Source: Pseudomonadota bacterium
GTDB lineage: Bacteria; Pseudomonadota; Gammaproteobacteria; Burkholderiales; Gallionellaceae
Assembly: GCA_021783995.1 (NCBI GenBank)
Contig: JAJXTH010000002.1
Coordinates: 1 to 64,000 of the forward strand
Length of the DNA stretch: 64,000 bases
Direction of reading: 5' to 3'
Position numbers and translations under genes: made by a program
In this document: positions 57,435 to 64,000 of the stretch, piece by piece
Numbering within the stretch: position 1 is the stretch's first letter
Layout of the letters: the number at the start of each line of letters is the position of its first letter
The notes under the pieces: generated by a model
The model's input: the letters and a program-made list of their open reading frames with translations, nothing else
Database searches by the model: none
Told to the model about the DNA's origin: nothing

Positions 57435-57452
57435 TTCCCGCGTCAGCGGGAA
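57435..57452. repeat. TTCCCGC…GCGGGAA palindromic repeat
   Basis: A perfect 7-base inverted repeat with a GTCA loop lies 12 bases before the waaF start. It resembles the common dispersed palindromes of the form TTCCCGC–N–GCGGGAATGAC, including neisserial dRS3. It can also form an RNA hairpin, with no T-run after it, so a terminator is unlikely. Confidence 0.6.
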
Positions 57453-57464
57453 TGACGTTGCGGT

Positions 57465-58484
57465 ATGAAGAAAATATTGATCATCGGCCCGAGCTGGGTC
57501 GGGGACTGCATGCTGATGCAGCCCATGCTCATGCGTCTGAAGGAGCGCCATCCCGGATGCCAGATCGATGTTTTCGCGCCCTCCTGGACTGCCGCTTTGC
57601 TGCACGCCATTCCCGAAGTGCATGCGGTGATCGAAAATCCTTTCCCGCACGGCGAGCTGAATCTCACTGGGCGCTACCGGCTGGGCAGGCAGTTAAGCCA
57701 AGAGAAATACGATCAGGCAATCGTGCTGCCCAACTCCTTCAAGTCTGCGCTGCTGCCTTTCTTCGCGCGCATCCCGCTGCGCACGGGCTTTACCGGCGAG
57801 ATGCGCCACGGACTGCTCAACGATGCGCGCAAGCTGGACAGGATCAAGCTGCCTCTGATGGTCGAGCGCTTCGCACAGCTCGCGGAGACTCCCCTCGGGG
57901 AAATTCGTCGTCCGCTGGCAAACCCAGCATTGTCCGTTTCCGAAGAGCAGCGCGATTCAACGCTCCAAAAACTGGGATTGAGTCTCGACCGACCGGTCGC
58001 GATATTCTGCCCGGGCGCAGAATATGGTCCCGCCAAGCGCTGGCCCGCGGCCTATTTCGCAGAGACAGCCCAGCACCTGCAGAGGCTGAGCTATGCGGTC
58101 TGGCTGATAGGATCAGGAAAGGACAGGGAAGTCGCCGAGAACATCGTAGCACTCGGCAACCCTGCGATACACAATCTCTGCGGCGCCACCGACCTTCTGG
58201 ATGCCATCGCGCTGCTCTCCTGCGCAAAACTCGTGATCAGCAACGACTCCGGACTGATGCATCTGGGCGCCGCATTGAACCGCCCAATGATCGCCATCTT
58301 CGGTTCGAGCAGCCCCGAATTCACGCCGCCCCTGTCAGAACGCGCGATGGTCACGAAGTTTGAAATCGAATGCAGCCCCTGCTTCAAGCGCACATGCCCA
58401 TTGGGTCACTTCAACTGCATGAACCAGCTCACGCCTGACATCGTGTGGGAAAAGATCCTGCAGATCATCGCAGCAGGCGGATGA
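57465..58484 (+). CDS. waaF: Lipopolysaccharide heptosyltransferase II
   Basis: A 339-residue GT9 enzyme that adds the second heptose to the LPS inner core. The N-terminal ILIIGPSWVGDCMLMQPM and the C-terminal SNDSGLMHLGAALNRPMIAIFG (ADP-heptose site, split here as two parts) are typical, with FCPGAEYGPAKRWP in the linker. Its stop overlaps the next start as ATGA. The ribosome-binding site is weak because of the palindrome upstream. Confidence 0.93.
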   Translation: MKKILIIGPSWVGDCMLMQPMLMRLKERHPGCQIDVFAPSWTAALLHAIPEVHAVIENPFPHGELNLTGRYRLGRQLSQEKYDQAIVLPNSFKSALLPFFARIPLRTGFTGEMRHGLLNDARKLDRIKLPLMVERFAQLAETPLGEIRRPLANPALSVSEEQRDSTLQKLGLSLDRPVAIFCPGAEYGPAKRWPAAYFAETAQHLQRLSYAVWLIGSGKDREVAENIVALGNPAIHNLCGATDLLDAIALLSCAKLVISNDSGLMHLGAALNRPMIAIFGSSSPEFTPPLSERAMVTKFEIECSPCFKRTCPLGHFNCMNQLTPDIVWEKILQIIAAGG

Positions 58485-59836
58485 TGCTGCCCACCGAAAT
58501 CTTCAAGGCCTATGACATACGCGGGATTGCAGGCAGAACGCTGACACCCGGCATCGTCGAATCGATAGGCCACGCGATAGGCTCCGAGGCCGTATCCAGA
58601 AACCAGCGCGGGATTGCAATTGGGCGGGACGGCAGACTTTCAGGGCCGGAACTGATCGAAGCGCTCGCCTCGGGTATCAAAAAAAGCGGGATAGACGTGA
58701 TAGACATCGGTTGCGTCACTACACCAATGGCATATTTCGCGGCCTTCCATCTGGGGACGCGCTCAGCCGTGATGCTCACAGGCAGCCACAACCCGCCCGA
58801 ATACAACGGCCTCAAGATCGTGCTGGACCACCAGACTCTGCACGGGGATGCAATACAGGCGCTGCGGCAACGCATCGAGAATTCAGACTTCGAGCACGGA
58901 TATGGAAGCTATAGGAAGCATGACATAGGTCAGGCCTATATCGAACGCATCGCATCCGGAATCCGCCTAGCACGCCCCATGAAGATCGCGATAGATTGCG
59001 GAAACGGCGCAGCAGGCGCCTACGCGGCAACGCTCTACCGCGAGCTTGGATGCGAAGTGCGCGAGCTGTACTGCGAAGTGGACGGGCATTTTCCGCATCA
59101 CCATCCCGACCCCTCTGTTCCAGACAACCTCAAGGACCTGATCGCCGAGATGAAAGACAGCGAAGTCGGCCTCGCGTTCGACGGCGATGCAGACCGCCTG
59201 GGTGTCGTCTCCAGAGAAGGCAACATCATCTATCCCGACCGCATCCTGATGCTTTTCGCAGCCGATGTGCTGAAAAAAACCCCGAACCGCAAGGTCATCT
59301 TCGACGTGAAATGCACGCGTTTGCTATTCGGCTGGATACGCGATCACGGCGGCGAGCCCTTGATGTGGAAGACCGGGCATTCGCTGATCAAGGCAAAGAT
59401 GAGGGAAACCAATGCGATCCTCGCGGGCGAAATGACGGGTCACTTCTTCTTCGCGGATCGCTGGTATGGCTTCGACGATGGCCTGTATGCAGGCGCTAGG
59501 CTGCTCGAGCTCCTGAGTCGCAATGCCACGTTCGACGATCTTCCCGATTCATTCAGCACGCCCGAGCTGCACATCGCGACGCAGGAAGGCGAAAACCACG
59601 CGCTGCTCCTGGAATTGCAAAGGACGGCGGATTTTCCCGATGCTCGCGAGATCATCGCAATCGACGGCTTGCGCGCGGAATATTCATACGGTTTCGGCCT
59701 TATACGCGCATCCAACACCACGCCCGCGATCGTCGTGCGCTTCGAGGCGGATACCGAAACAGACCTCAAGCTCATACAGGAAGATTTCCGCAGGATGCTG
59801 AAAAAATCCGCGCCCCATCTGCGACTTCCGTTCTAG
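58481..59836 (+). CDS. Phosphomannomutase/phosphoglucomutase
   Basis: A 451-residue alpha-D-phosphohexomutase of the AlgC type that interconverts hexose 1- and 6-phosphates for LPS, capsule or glucan precursors. The phosphoserine loop MLTGSHNPPEYNG, metal loop AFDGDADRLG, sugar loop GEMTGHFFF and phosphate-binding RASNTTPAIVVR are complete. The start is the first of two adjacent ATGs, overlapping the waaF stop. Confidence 0.92.
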   Translation: MMLPTEIFKAYDIRGIAGRTLTPGIVESIGHAIGSEAVSRNQRGIAIGRDGRLSGPELIEALASGIKKSGIDVIDIGCVTTPMAYFAAFHLGTRSAVMLTGSHNPPEYNGLKIVLDHQTLHGDAIQALRQRIENSDFEHGYGSYRKHDIGQAYIERIASGIRLARPMKIAIDCGNGAAGAYAATLYRELGCEVRELYCEVDGHFPHHHPDPSVPDNLKDLIAEMKDSEVGLAFDGDADRLGVVSREGNIIYPDRILMLFAADVLKKTPNRKVIFDVKCTRLLFGWIRDHGGEPLMWKTGHSLIKAKMRETNAILAGEMTGHFFFADRWYGFDDGLYAGARLLELLSRNATFDDLPDSFSTPELHIATQEGENHALLLELQRTADFPDAREIIAIDGLRAEYSYGFGLIRASNTTPAIVVRFEADTETDLKLIQEDFRRMLKKSAPHLRLPF

Positions 59837-59905
59837 GCTGATGCAGGTTGTTCGCTGCCTTGCTCTGTGTTATTTTCAGCGCATGATCCATTCAACGTGA
59901 CGGCC

Positions 59906-61150
59906 ATGAGCATAACGACGCAGAATATCTCCGATTTTTTCATCGGTCGGCAATCCATCCTTGATCGCGAACAAAACCTCGCCGGATTCGAATTGCTGTT
60001 CCGCTCCAGCCAGCAGAATTCTGCCGAATTCCTGGACAATGTCAGCGCCACCTGTTCTGTGATCAACCACGCGTTCAATGAACTCGGCTTCCAGACGGTG
60101 CTGGGCAAGCACCGCGGTTTCATCAACGTCAGCGAACAGATGCTGATGGACGATTTGCTGGAATTGCTCCCCAAGGACCGGGTGGTCATCGAGCTTCTTG
60201 AAACCATAGAGATCAGCGACGCCGTGATAGAGCGCTGCAACTATCTGAAGTCCTTGGGCTACATGCTTGCCCTGGATGATGTCGCAAGGTATTCCAGCAA
60301 TCTCGAACCGCTCAAGGATTCCATCGATTTCGTCAAGATAGATCTCAAGACGGCTGGCATGGAAAGGCTACAGAGCACGCTTGATCATTTTAAGAAATGG
60401 CCGGTCAAACTGCTTGCAGAAAAGGTGGACAATCGCGCAGAGGAGAAGCTATGCCTGGATCTGGGGTTTCATCTGTTCCAGGGCTATTACTTCGCCAAGC
60501 CGCTGATCATCACGGGCAAGCGCATGTCTCATTCGGAGATCGCGCTGATTCAATTGCTGGGACTTGTGATAAGCGATGCAGACACTGAAGAAATCGAGAA
60601 AATATTCAAGCAGAACCCAGGACTCAGCTTCAACCTGCTGAGGCTAACCAATTCGGCAGCGGCGGGATCGCAGGCCAAGATCACATCGCTTTCCAGTGCC
60701 ATCATGATGCTTGGCCGCCGCCAGCTACAACGCTGGCTTCAACTTCTGGCCTACACCAACAATGGCACCATGCAATTTCCCGACCCGCTTCTACAGCTCG
60801 CCGCAGCGCGCGGAAAATCCATGGAGCTTCTTGCCAAGCAGATGCCTGGCTGCACCAAGACGATGGAGGACCATGCCTTCATGGTAGGCATCATGTCGCT
60901 GATGGATACCCTGCTTTGCATGCCGCTGATCGAGATCATCTCGCCGCTCAATCCGCCAGCAGAGATACGCGATGCGCTGCTCTCGAGAAAGGGACCTCTT
61001 GGCAATCTGCTTGCGATGATAGAGCACCTCGAAAGCTATGACATGGACGCTGCAAACGAATTGCTCCATGATCTTGCGCCGCTCGACATAGACAAGGTCA
61101 ACCAGGCGCAGCTCGAAGCGCTGGCCTGGTCCAACAGTTTCGAGCACTGA
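59906..61150 (+). CDS. EAL-HDOD domain signalling protein
   Basis: A 414-residue cytoplasmic protein: an EAL-type domain (residues 5–200) and an HDOD domain (205–405). The EAL residues are partly canonical: FELLFR replaces EALLR but keeps the glutamate, and FINVSEQ, LLETIE, LALDDVARY, FVKIDLK, LLAEKVD and GYYFAKPL are present, so c-di-GMP hydrolysis or binding is possible though many such proteins are inactive. The start is the ATG opening MSITTQ; a start 13 codons upstream is possible. Its TGA directly abuts the alaS stop. Confidence 0.88.
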   Translation: MSITTQNISDFFIGRQSILDREQNLAGFELLFRSSQQNSAEFLDNVSATCSVINHAFNELGFQTVLGKHRGFINVSEQMLMDDLLELLPKDRVVIELLETIEISDAVIERCNYLKSLGYMLALDDVARYSSNLEPLKDSIDFVKIDLKTAGMERLQSTLDHFKKWPVKLLAEKVDNRAEEKLCLDLGFHLFQGYYFAKPLIITGKRMSHSEIALIQLLGLVISDADTEEIEKIFKQNPGLSFNLLRLTNSAAAGSQAKITSLSSAIMMLGRRQLQRWLQLLAYTNNGTMQFPDPLLQLAAARGKSMELLAKQMPGCTKTMEDHAFMVGIMSLMDTLLCMPLIEIISPLNPPAEIRDALLSRKGPLGNLLAMIEHLESYDMDAANELLHDLAPLDIDKVNQAQLEALAWSNSFEH

Positions 61151-63772
61151 CTAGAGTCTGGACGCGACCCAGCCCGATACGGATGAAAGCGCTGCAGGCA
61201 GATGATCGGGCTGAGTGCCTCCCGCCTGCGCCATGTCCGCCCTGCCGCCGCCCTTTCCGCCCACCTGAAGCGCTACGAAATTCACCAGCTCTCCCGCCTT
61301 GAGCTTCGCGGTCTGATCCGCTGTCACGCCCGCGATCAACGAAACCTTGCCATCGCTTACCGAGGCCAGCACGACCGCGGCGGACTTCAGCTTGTCCTTC
61401 AGCTTGTCCATCGTTTCGCGCAAGGTCGCGACATCCGCGCCTTCGAGCCTTGCCGCCAGCACCTTCACGCCATTGATGTCCTCTGCCTGTGCAAGCAGAT
61501 CTTCACCCTGCATGGAGGCGAGCTTCGATTTGAGCTGAGCGAGCTCCTTCTCAAGCTGTTTCTGATTCTCGATCATCTGCATGATGCGTGCACCAGCTTC
61601 CTGCTGAGGCGCCTTCACCGCGTCTGCCACCTGGAGCAACTGCCTCTGCCGCAGATCAACAAGATCGAGCGCGCCCTCCCCTGTCACCGCCTCGACACGG
61701 CGCACGCCTGCAGCCACGCCGCTTTCCGCGACTATCATGAAAAGGCCGATGTCACCGGTGCGACCGACATGCGTGCCGCCGCAAAGCTCGCGCGAAGTGC
61801 CGATGTCCAGCACGCGCACCTCGTCTCCGTATTTCTCGCCGAACAGCATCATCGCGCCTGTCTTTTGCGCATCCTCTATCTTCATCACGCGCGATAGCGT
61901 CTCGGTGTTGGCCAGTATCTCGGCATTCACGATGGCTTCCACCCTGCGGATTTCGTCATCGGTCAATGGCTGGCTTTGCACGAAATCGAAGCGCGTCTTG
62001 TCGGCATCCACTTGCGAGCCCTTCTGCTGCACATGAGGGCCGAGAACTTCGCGCAGCGCCTTGTGCATGATGTGCGTTGCGCTGTGATTGCGCATGGTTG
62101 CCTTGCGGGCCTTGATATCGACTCTGGCGTTCACGCTGTTGCCGACCGCGATGCGTCCGGTCGTGACCGTACCGTGATGGCCGAATACCGTGGACTGTAT
62201 CTTTTGCGTGTCTTCCACGACGAAGATGCCGTGTACGCTCTTCAGCTCGCCGCGATCTCCCACCTGCCCGCCGGATTCGGCATAGAACGGTGTATCGTCG
62301 AGAACCACAACGCCCGTCTCACCTTCGTTGAGTTCGTTCACCATCACGCCGTCCCTGTATAGCGCGAGGATGTTGCCCTTGTTCTCCAGCGTGTCGTAGC
62401 CATGGAAAGTCGTAGGCTTGCCGTCGTATTCGAGGTTGGTCGCCATCTTGAACTTTCCGGCAGCGCGCGCCTGCTGTTTCTGGCGCGCCATCGCAGCATC
62501 GAACGCTGCGCCATCCACCGTCACCCCGCGTTCGCGGCAGATGTCCGCGGTTAGATCGAGCGGGAATCCGTAGGTATCGTGCAGCTTGAATGCGGTCTCG
62601 CCGTCGAAGACATTGCCTCCTGCCAATGCCATCCGCGCAAGTTCTGTTTCCAGTATTTCCATGCCGTTCTCTATCGTGGCGAAGAAGCGCTCCTCTTCCA
62701 GCTTGAGCACGCCCTTCACGCGCACTTCCGATTCGGCAAGCTCGGGATATGCGGCTCCCATCTGAGCGACGAGATCCGGCACCATCCTGTAGAAAAAGGC
62801 CTCTCTTGCGCCCAGCTTGTAACCATGGCGTATCGCGCGGCGTATGATGCGGCGCAGCACGTAGCCGCGCCCTTCGTTGCCGGGTATCACGCCGTCCGAA
62901 ATCAGAAAAGAGCAGGCGCGTATGTGGTCTGCCAGAACTTTAAGCGAGGGCGAGTTCAGATCAGAGCAGCCGGTCTCACGCGCCGCGGCTTTGATCAGCG
63001 CCTGAAAAAGGTCTATCTCGTAATTGGAATGCACGTGCTGCAGCACCGCGGAGATGCGCTCCAATCCCATTCCTGTGTCGACAGAGGGCTTGGGCAGAGG
63101 ATGCATCACACCCGCTTCGTCGCGGTTGAACTGCATGAACACGTTGTTCCATATCTCGATGTAGCGGTCGCCGTCTTCGTCCGGCGTTCCGGGCAGCCCT
63201 CCCGGAATATCCTCGCCGTGGTCGTAGAAGATCTCGGTGCAGGGACCGCAGGGGCCGGTGTCCCCCATCATCCAGAAATTGTCCGATGCATAGCGCGCGC
63301 CCTTGTTGTCGCCGATGCGGATCACGCGCTCAGGCAAAAGCCCGATCTCTTTGGTCCAGATGTCATAAGCCTCGTCATCTTCCGCATACACCGTCACATA
63401 GAGCTTTTCAACTGGCAGCCTGAACACTTCAGTCAGAAGTTCCCACGCATAGGAAATCGCATCGCGCTTAAAGTAATCGCCGAAGCTGAAATTTCCCAGC
63501 ATCTCGAAAAAGGTGTGATGTCGCGCGGTATAGCCGACGTTCTCAAGATCGTTGTGCTTGCCGCCCGCGCGCACGCATTTCTGGCTGGTTGTCGCGCGCG
63601 TATAGGGACGCTTGTCAAATCCCAGGAACACGTCCTTGAACTGGTTCATGCCCGCATTGGTGAACAGCAGCGTCGGGTCTTCATGCGGCACCAGCGAACT
63701 GGAATTGATTACGGCGTGGCCTTTTGAGGCGAAGTAATCGAGAAATTTCTGGCGGATTTCACTGCTTTTCAT
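61151..63772 (-). CDS. alaS: Alanyl-tRNA synthetase
   Basis: An 873-residue class II synthetase: catalytic core ([37 protein letters not shown]), editing domain ([16 protein letters not shown] with metal histidines, CGGTHV later) and a C-terminal DHHA1 domain ending in [15 protein letters not shown]. The start is the ATG of [14 protein letters not shown]; longer forms add a non-conserved 32-residue extension. It is convergent with the EAL-HDOD gene with no gap. The 5' edge has no obvious T-box or riboswitch. Confidence 0.96.
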   Translation of the reverse strand: MKSSEIRQKFLDYFASKGHAVINSSSLVPHEDPTLLFTNAGMNQFKDVFLGFDKRPYTRATTSQKCVRAGGKHNDLENVGYTARHHTFFEMLGNFSFGDYFKRDAISYAWELLTEVFRLPVEKLYVTVYAEDDEAYDIWTKEIGLLPERVIRIGDNKGARYASDNFWMMGDTGPCGPCTEIFYDHGEDIPGGLPGTPDEDGDRYIEIWNNVFMQFNRDEAGVMHPLPKPSVDTGMGLERISAVLQHVHSNYEIDLFQALIKAAARETGCSDLNSPSLKVLADHIRACSFLISDGVIPGNEGRGYVLRRIIRRAIRHGYKLGAREAFFYRMVPDLVAQMGAAYPELAESEVRVKGVLKLEEERFFATIENGMEILETELARMALAGGNVFDGETAFKLHDTYGFPLDLTADICRERGVTVDGAAFDAAMARQKQQARAAGKFKMATNLEYDGKPTTFHGYDTLENKGNILALYRDGVMVNELNEGETGVVVLDDTPFYAESGGQVGDRGELKSVHGIFVVEDTQKIQSTVFGHHGTVTTGRIAVGNSVNARVDIKARKATMRNHSATHIMHKALREVLGPHVQQKGSQVDADKTRFDFVQSQPLTDDEIRRVEAIVNAEILANTETLSRVMKIEDAQKTGAMMLFGEKYGDEVRVLDIGTSRELCGGTHVGRTGDIGLFMIVAESGVAAGVRRVEAVTGEGALDLVDLRQRQLLQVADAVKAPQQEAGARIMQMIENQKQLEKELAQLKSKLASMQGEDLLAQAEDINGVKVLAARLEGADVATLRETMDKLKDKLKSAAVVLASVSDGKVSLIAGVTADQTAKLKAGELVNFVALQVGGKGGGRADMAQAGGTQPDHLPAALSSVSGWVASRL

Positions 63773-63875
63773 ATTCTGCATCCATCTATCGTGGCAACAG
63801 GCGGGTTGGAACCGCCGGACAAGATGCGAATAATACCATTGCGAGCCCGCCGCCATCCACGCTTTCAATCTTCAG

Positions 63876-63903
63876 TTGACACATCAAAATTTAAGCGTAT
63901 AAT
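63876..63903 (+). promoter_or_regulatory. Consensus sigma-70 promoter
   Basis: TTGACA and TATAAT are perfect matches separated by 16 bases, in an AT-rich setting. Transcription would start at about 63910, pointing out of the window, away from alaS. It is the strongest-looking promoter in the window. Confidence 0.8.
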
Positions 63904-63931
63904 TAAATTCTAATACTCAAACACCCCCTTG

Positions 63932-63960
63932 GGCCTGCATCCCCCGCAGGCCATTTTTTT
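63932..63960 (+). terminator. Intrinsic terminator right after the consensus promoter
   Basis: A perfect 7-base stem GGCCTGC/GCAGGCC with an ATCCCCC loop is followed by ATTTTTTT. It would end a transcript of about 50 bases from the promoter just upstream, so it is either an attenuator or the end of a short RNA. Confidence 0.75.
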
Positions 63961-63981
63961 GCCTGCAGCTCAAAAACGGCC

Positions 63982-63995
63982 AGGCAGCAATGCCT
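63982..63995 (+). promoter_or_regulatory. Small GCAA-tetraloop hairpin after the terminator
   Basis: AGGCA–GCAA–TGCCT is a perfect 5-base stem closed by a GNRA tetraloop. It lies in the leader of whatever gene follows the window and could be a structured element in that leader, or chance. Confidence 0.35.
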
Positions 63996-64000
63996 CCTGA

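Noticed and set aside
62579-63727. Plus-strand open frame of 382 codons over alaS
   Set aside because: It is antisense to a complete alanyl-tRNA synthetase gene and shows only shadow-type composition.

Overview
This is a 64-kb chromosomal window of high coding density and moderately high GC. It almost certainly comes from a Gram-negative betaproteobacterium. The evidence is gene order and family content: ilvE–CHCC zinc-finger–waaF, surE–pcm–nlpD, a DUF4149 membrane protein, a zipA-type divisome gene next to ligA, ffs upstream of dnaX–ybaB–recR, and a long nadB / rpoE–rseABC–degQ–lepA–lepB–rnc–era–recO–pdxJ–acpS–nagZ block. A Nitrosomonadales-like host is plausible, but genus cannot be fixed by eye. 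I see no rRNA, tRNA, CRISPR array, intact insertion sequence or prophage.

Layout. (1) 1–900 is a low-GC accessory edge: an unrecognised open frame, a broken ParE/RelE-type toxin remnant and a small membrane protein. (2) 977–14013, all minus strand: fatty-acid beta-oxidation (fadE, fadD, a FadN-type fusion, fadA) with an embedded thioredoxin-TPR gene. Downstream follow an orphan ATP-grasp-like gene, crcB with DUF190, an MBL-fold putative phosphodiesterase, a dienelactone hydrolase and a DedA protein. (3) 14090–22461: divergent radA / yoaA-type helicase, then a TrkA-N potassium channel, peptide deformylase, a purine-salvage pair (mtiP, hpt) and ligA. (4) 22461–36804: zipA, then nagZ through rpoE in one direction, with nadB divergent from rpoE. 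(5) 36798–43727, minus: ffs, a PagL-like lipid A deacylase, dnaX, ybaB, recR, rluB, then a class III cyclase/PEGA protein, a tail-anchored Ser/Thr kinase and a YgfX protein. (6) 43759–49538: class I fumarase, DUF4149, an FNR-type box with an overlooked 53-codon gene, and a QseE–QseG–QseF system. (7) 49543–52983: osmoregulated glucan genes opgH–opgG/D. (8) 53315–61150, plus: surE–pcm–nlpD, a retropepsin-like protein, ilvE, a zinc-finger protein, waaF, a phosphohexomutase and an EAL-HDOD protein, facing alaS. (9) The right edge holds a consensus promoter followed within about 30 bases by an intrinsic terminator.

The genes form several working groups: beta-oxidation, envelope-stress control (RpoE/RseABC/DegQ), RNA maturation and ribosome assembly (RNase III, Era, LepA, RluB, SRP RNA), recombination (RecO, RecR, RadA), purine and methylthio-nucleoside salvage, and outer-membrane building (WaaF, phosphohexomutase, OpgGH, PagL). 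The most unusual observations are the FNR box with its small gene, the promoter–terminator at the right edge, the kinase/cyclase pair, the atypical potassium-channel filter, and a heptamer tandem repeat upstream of mtiP.
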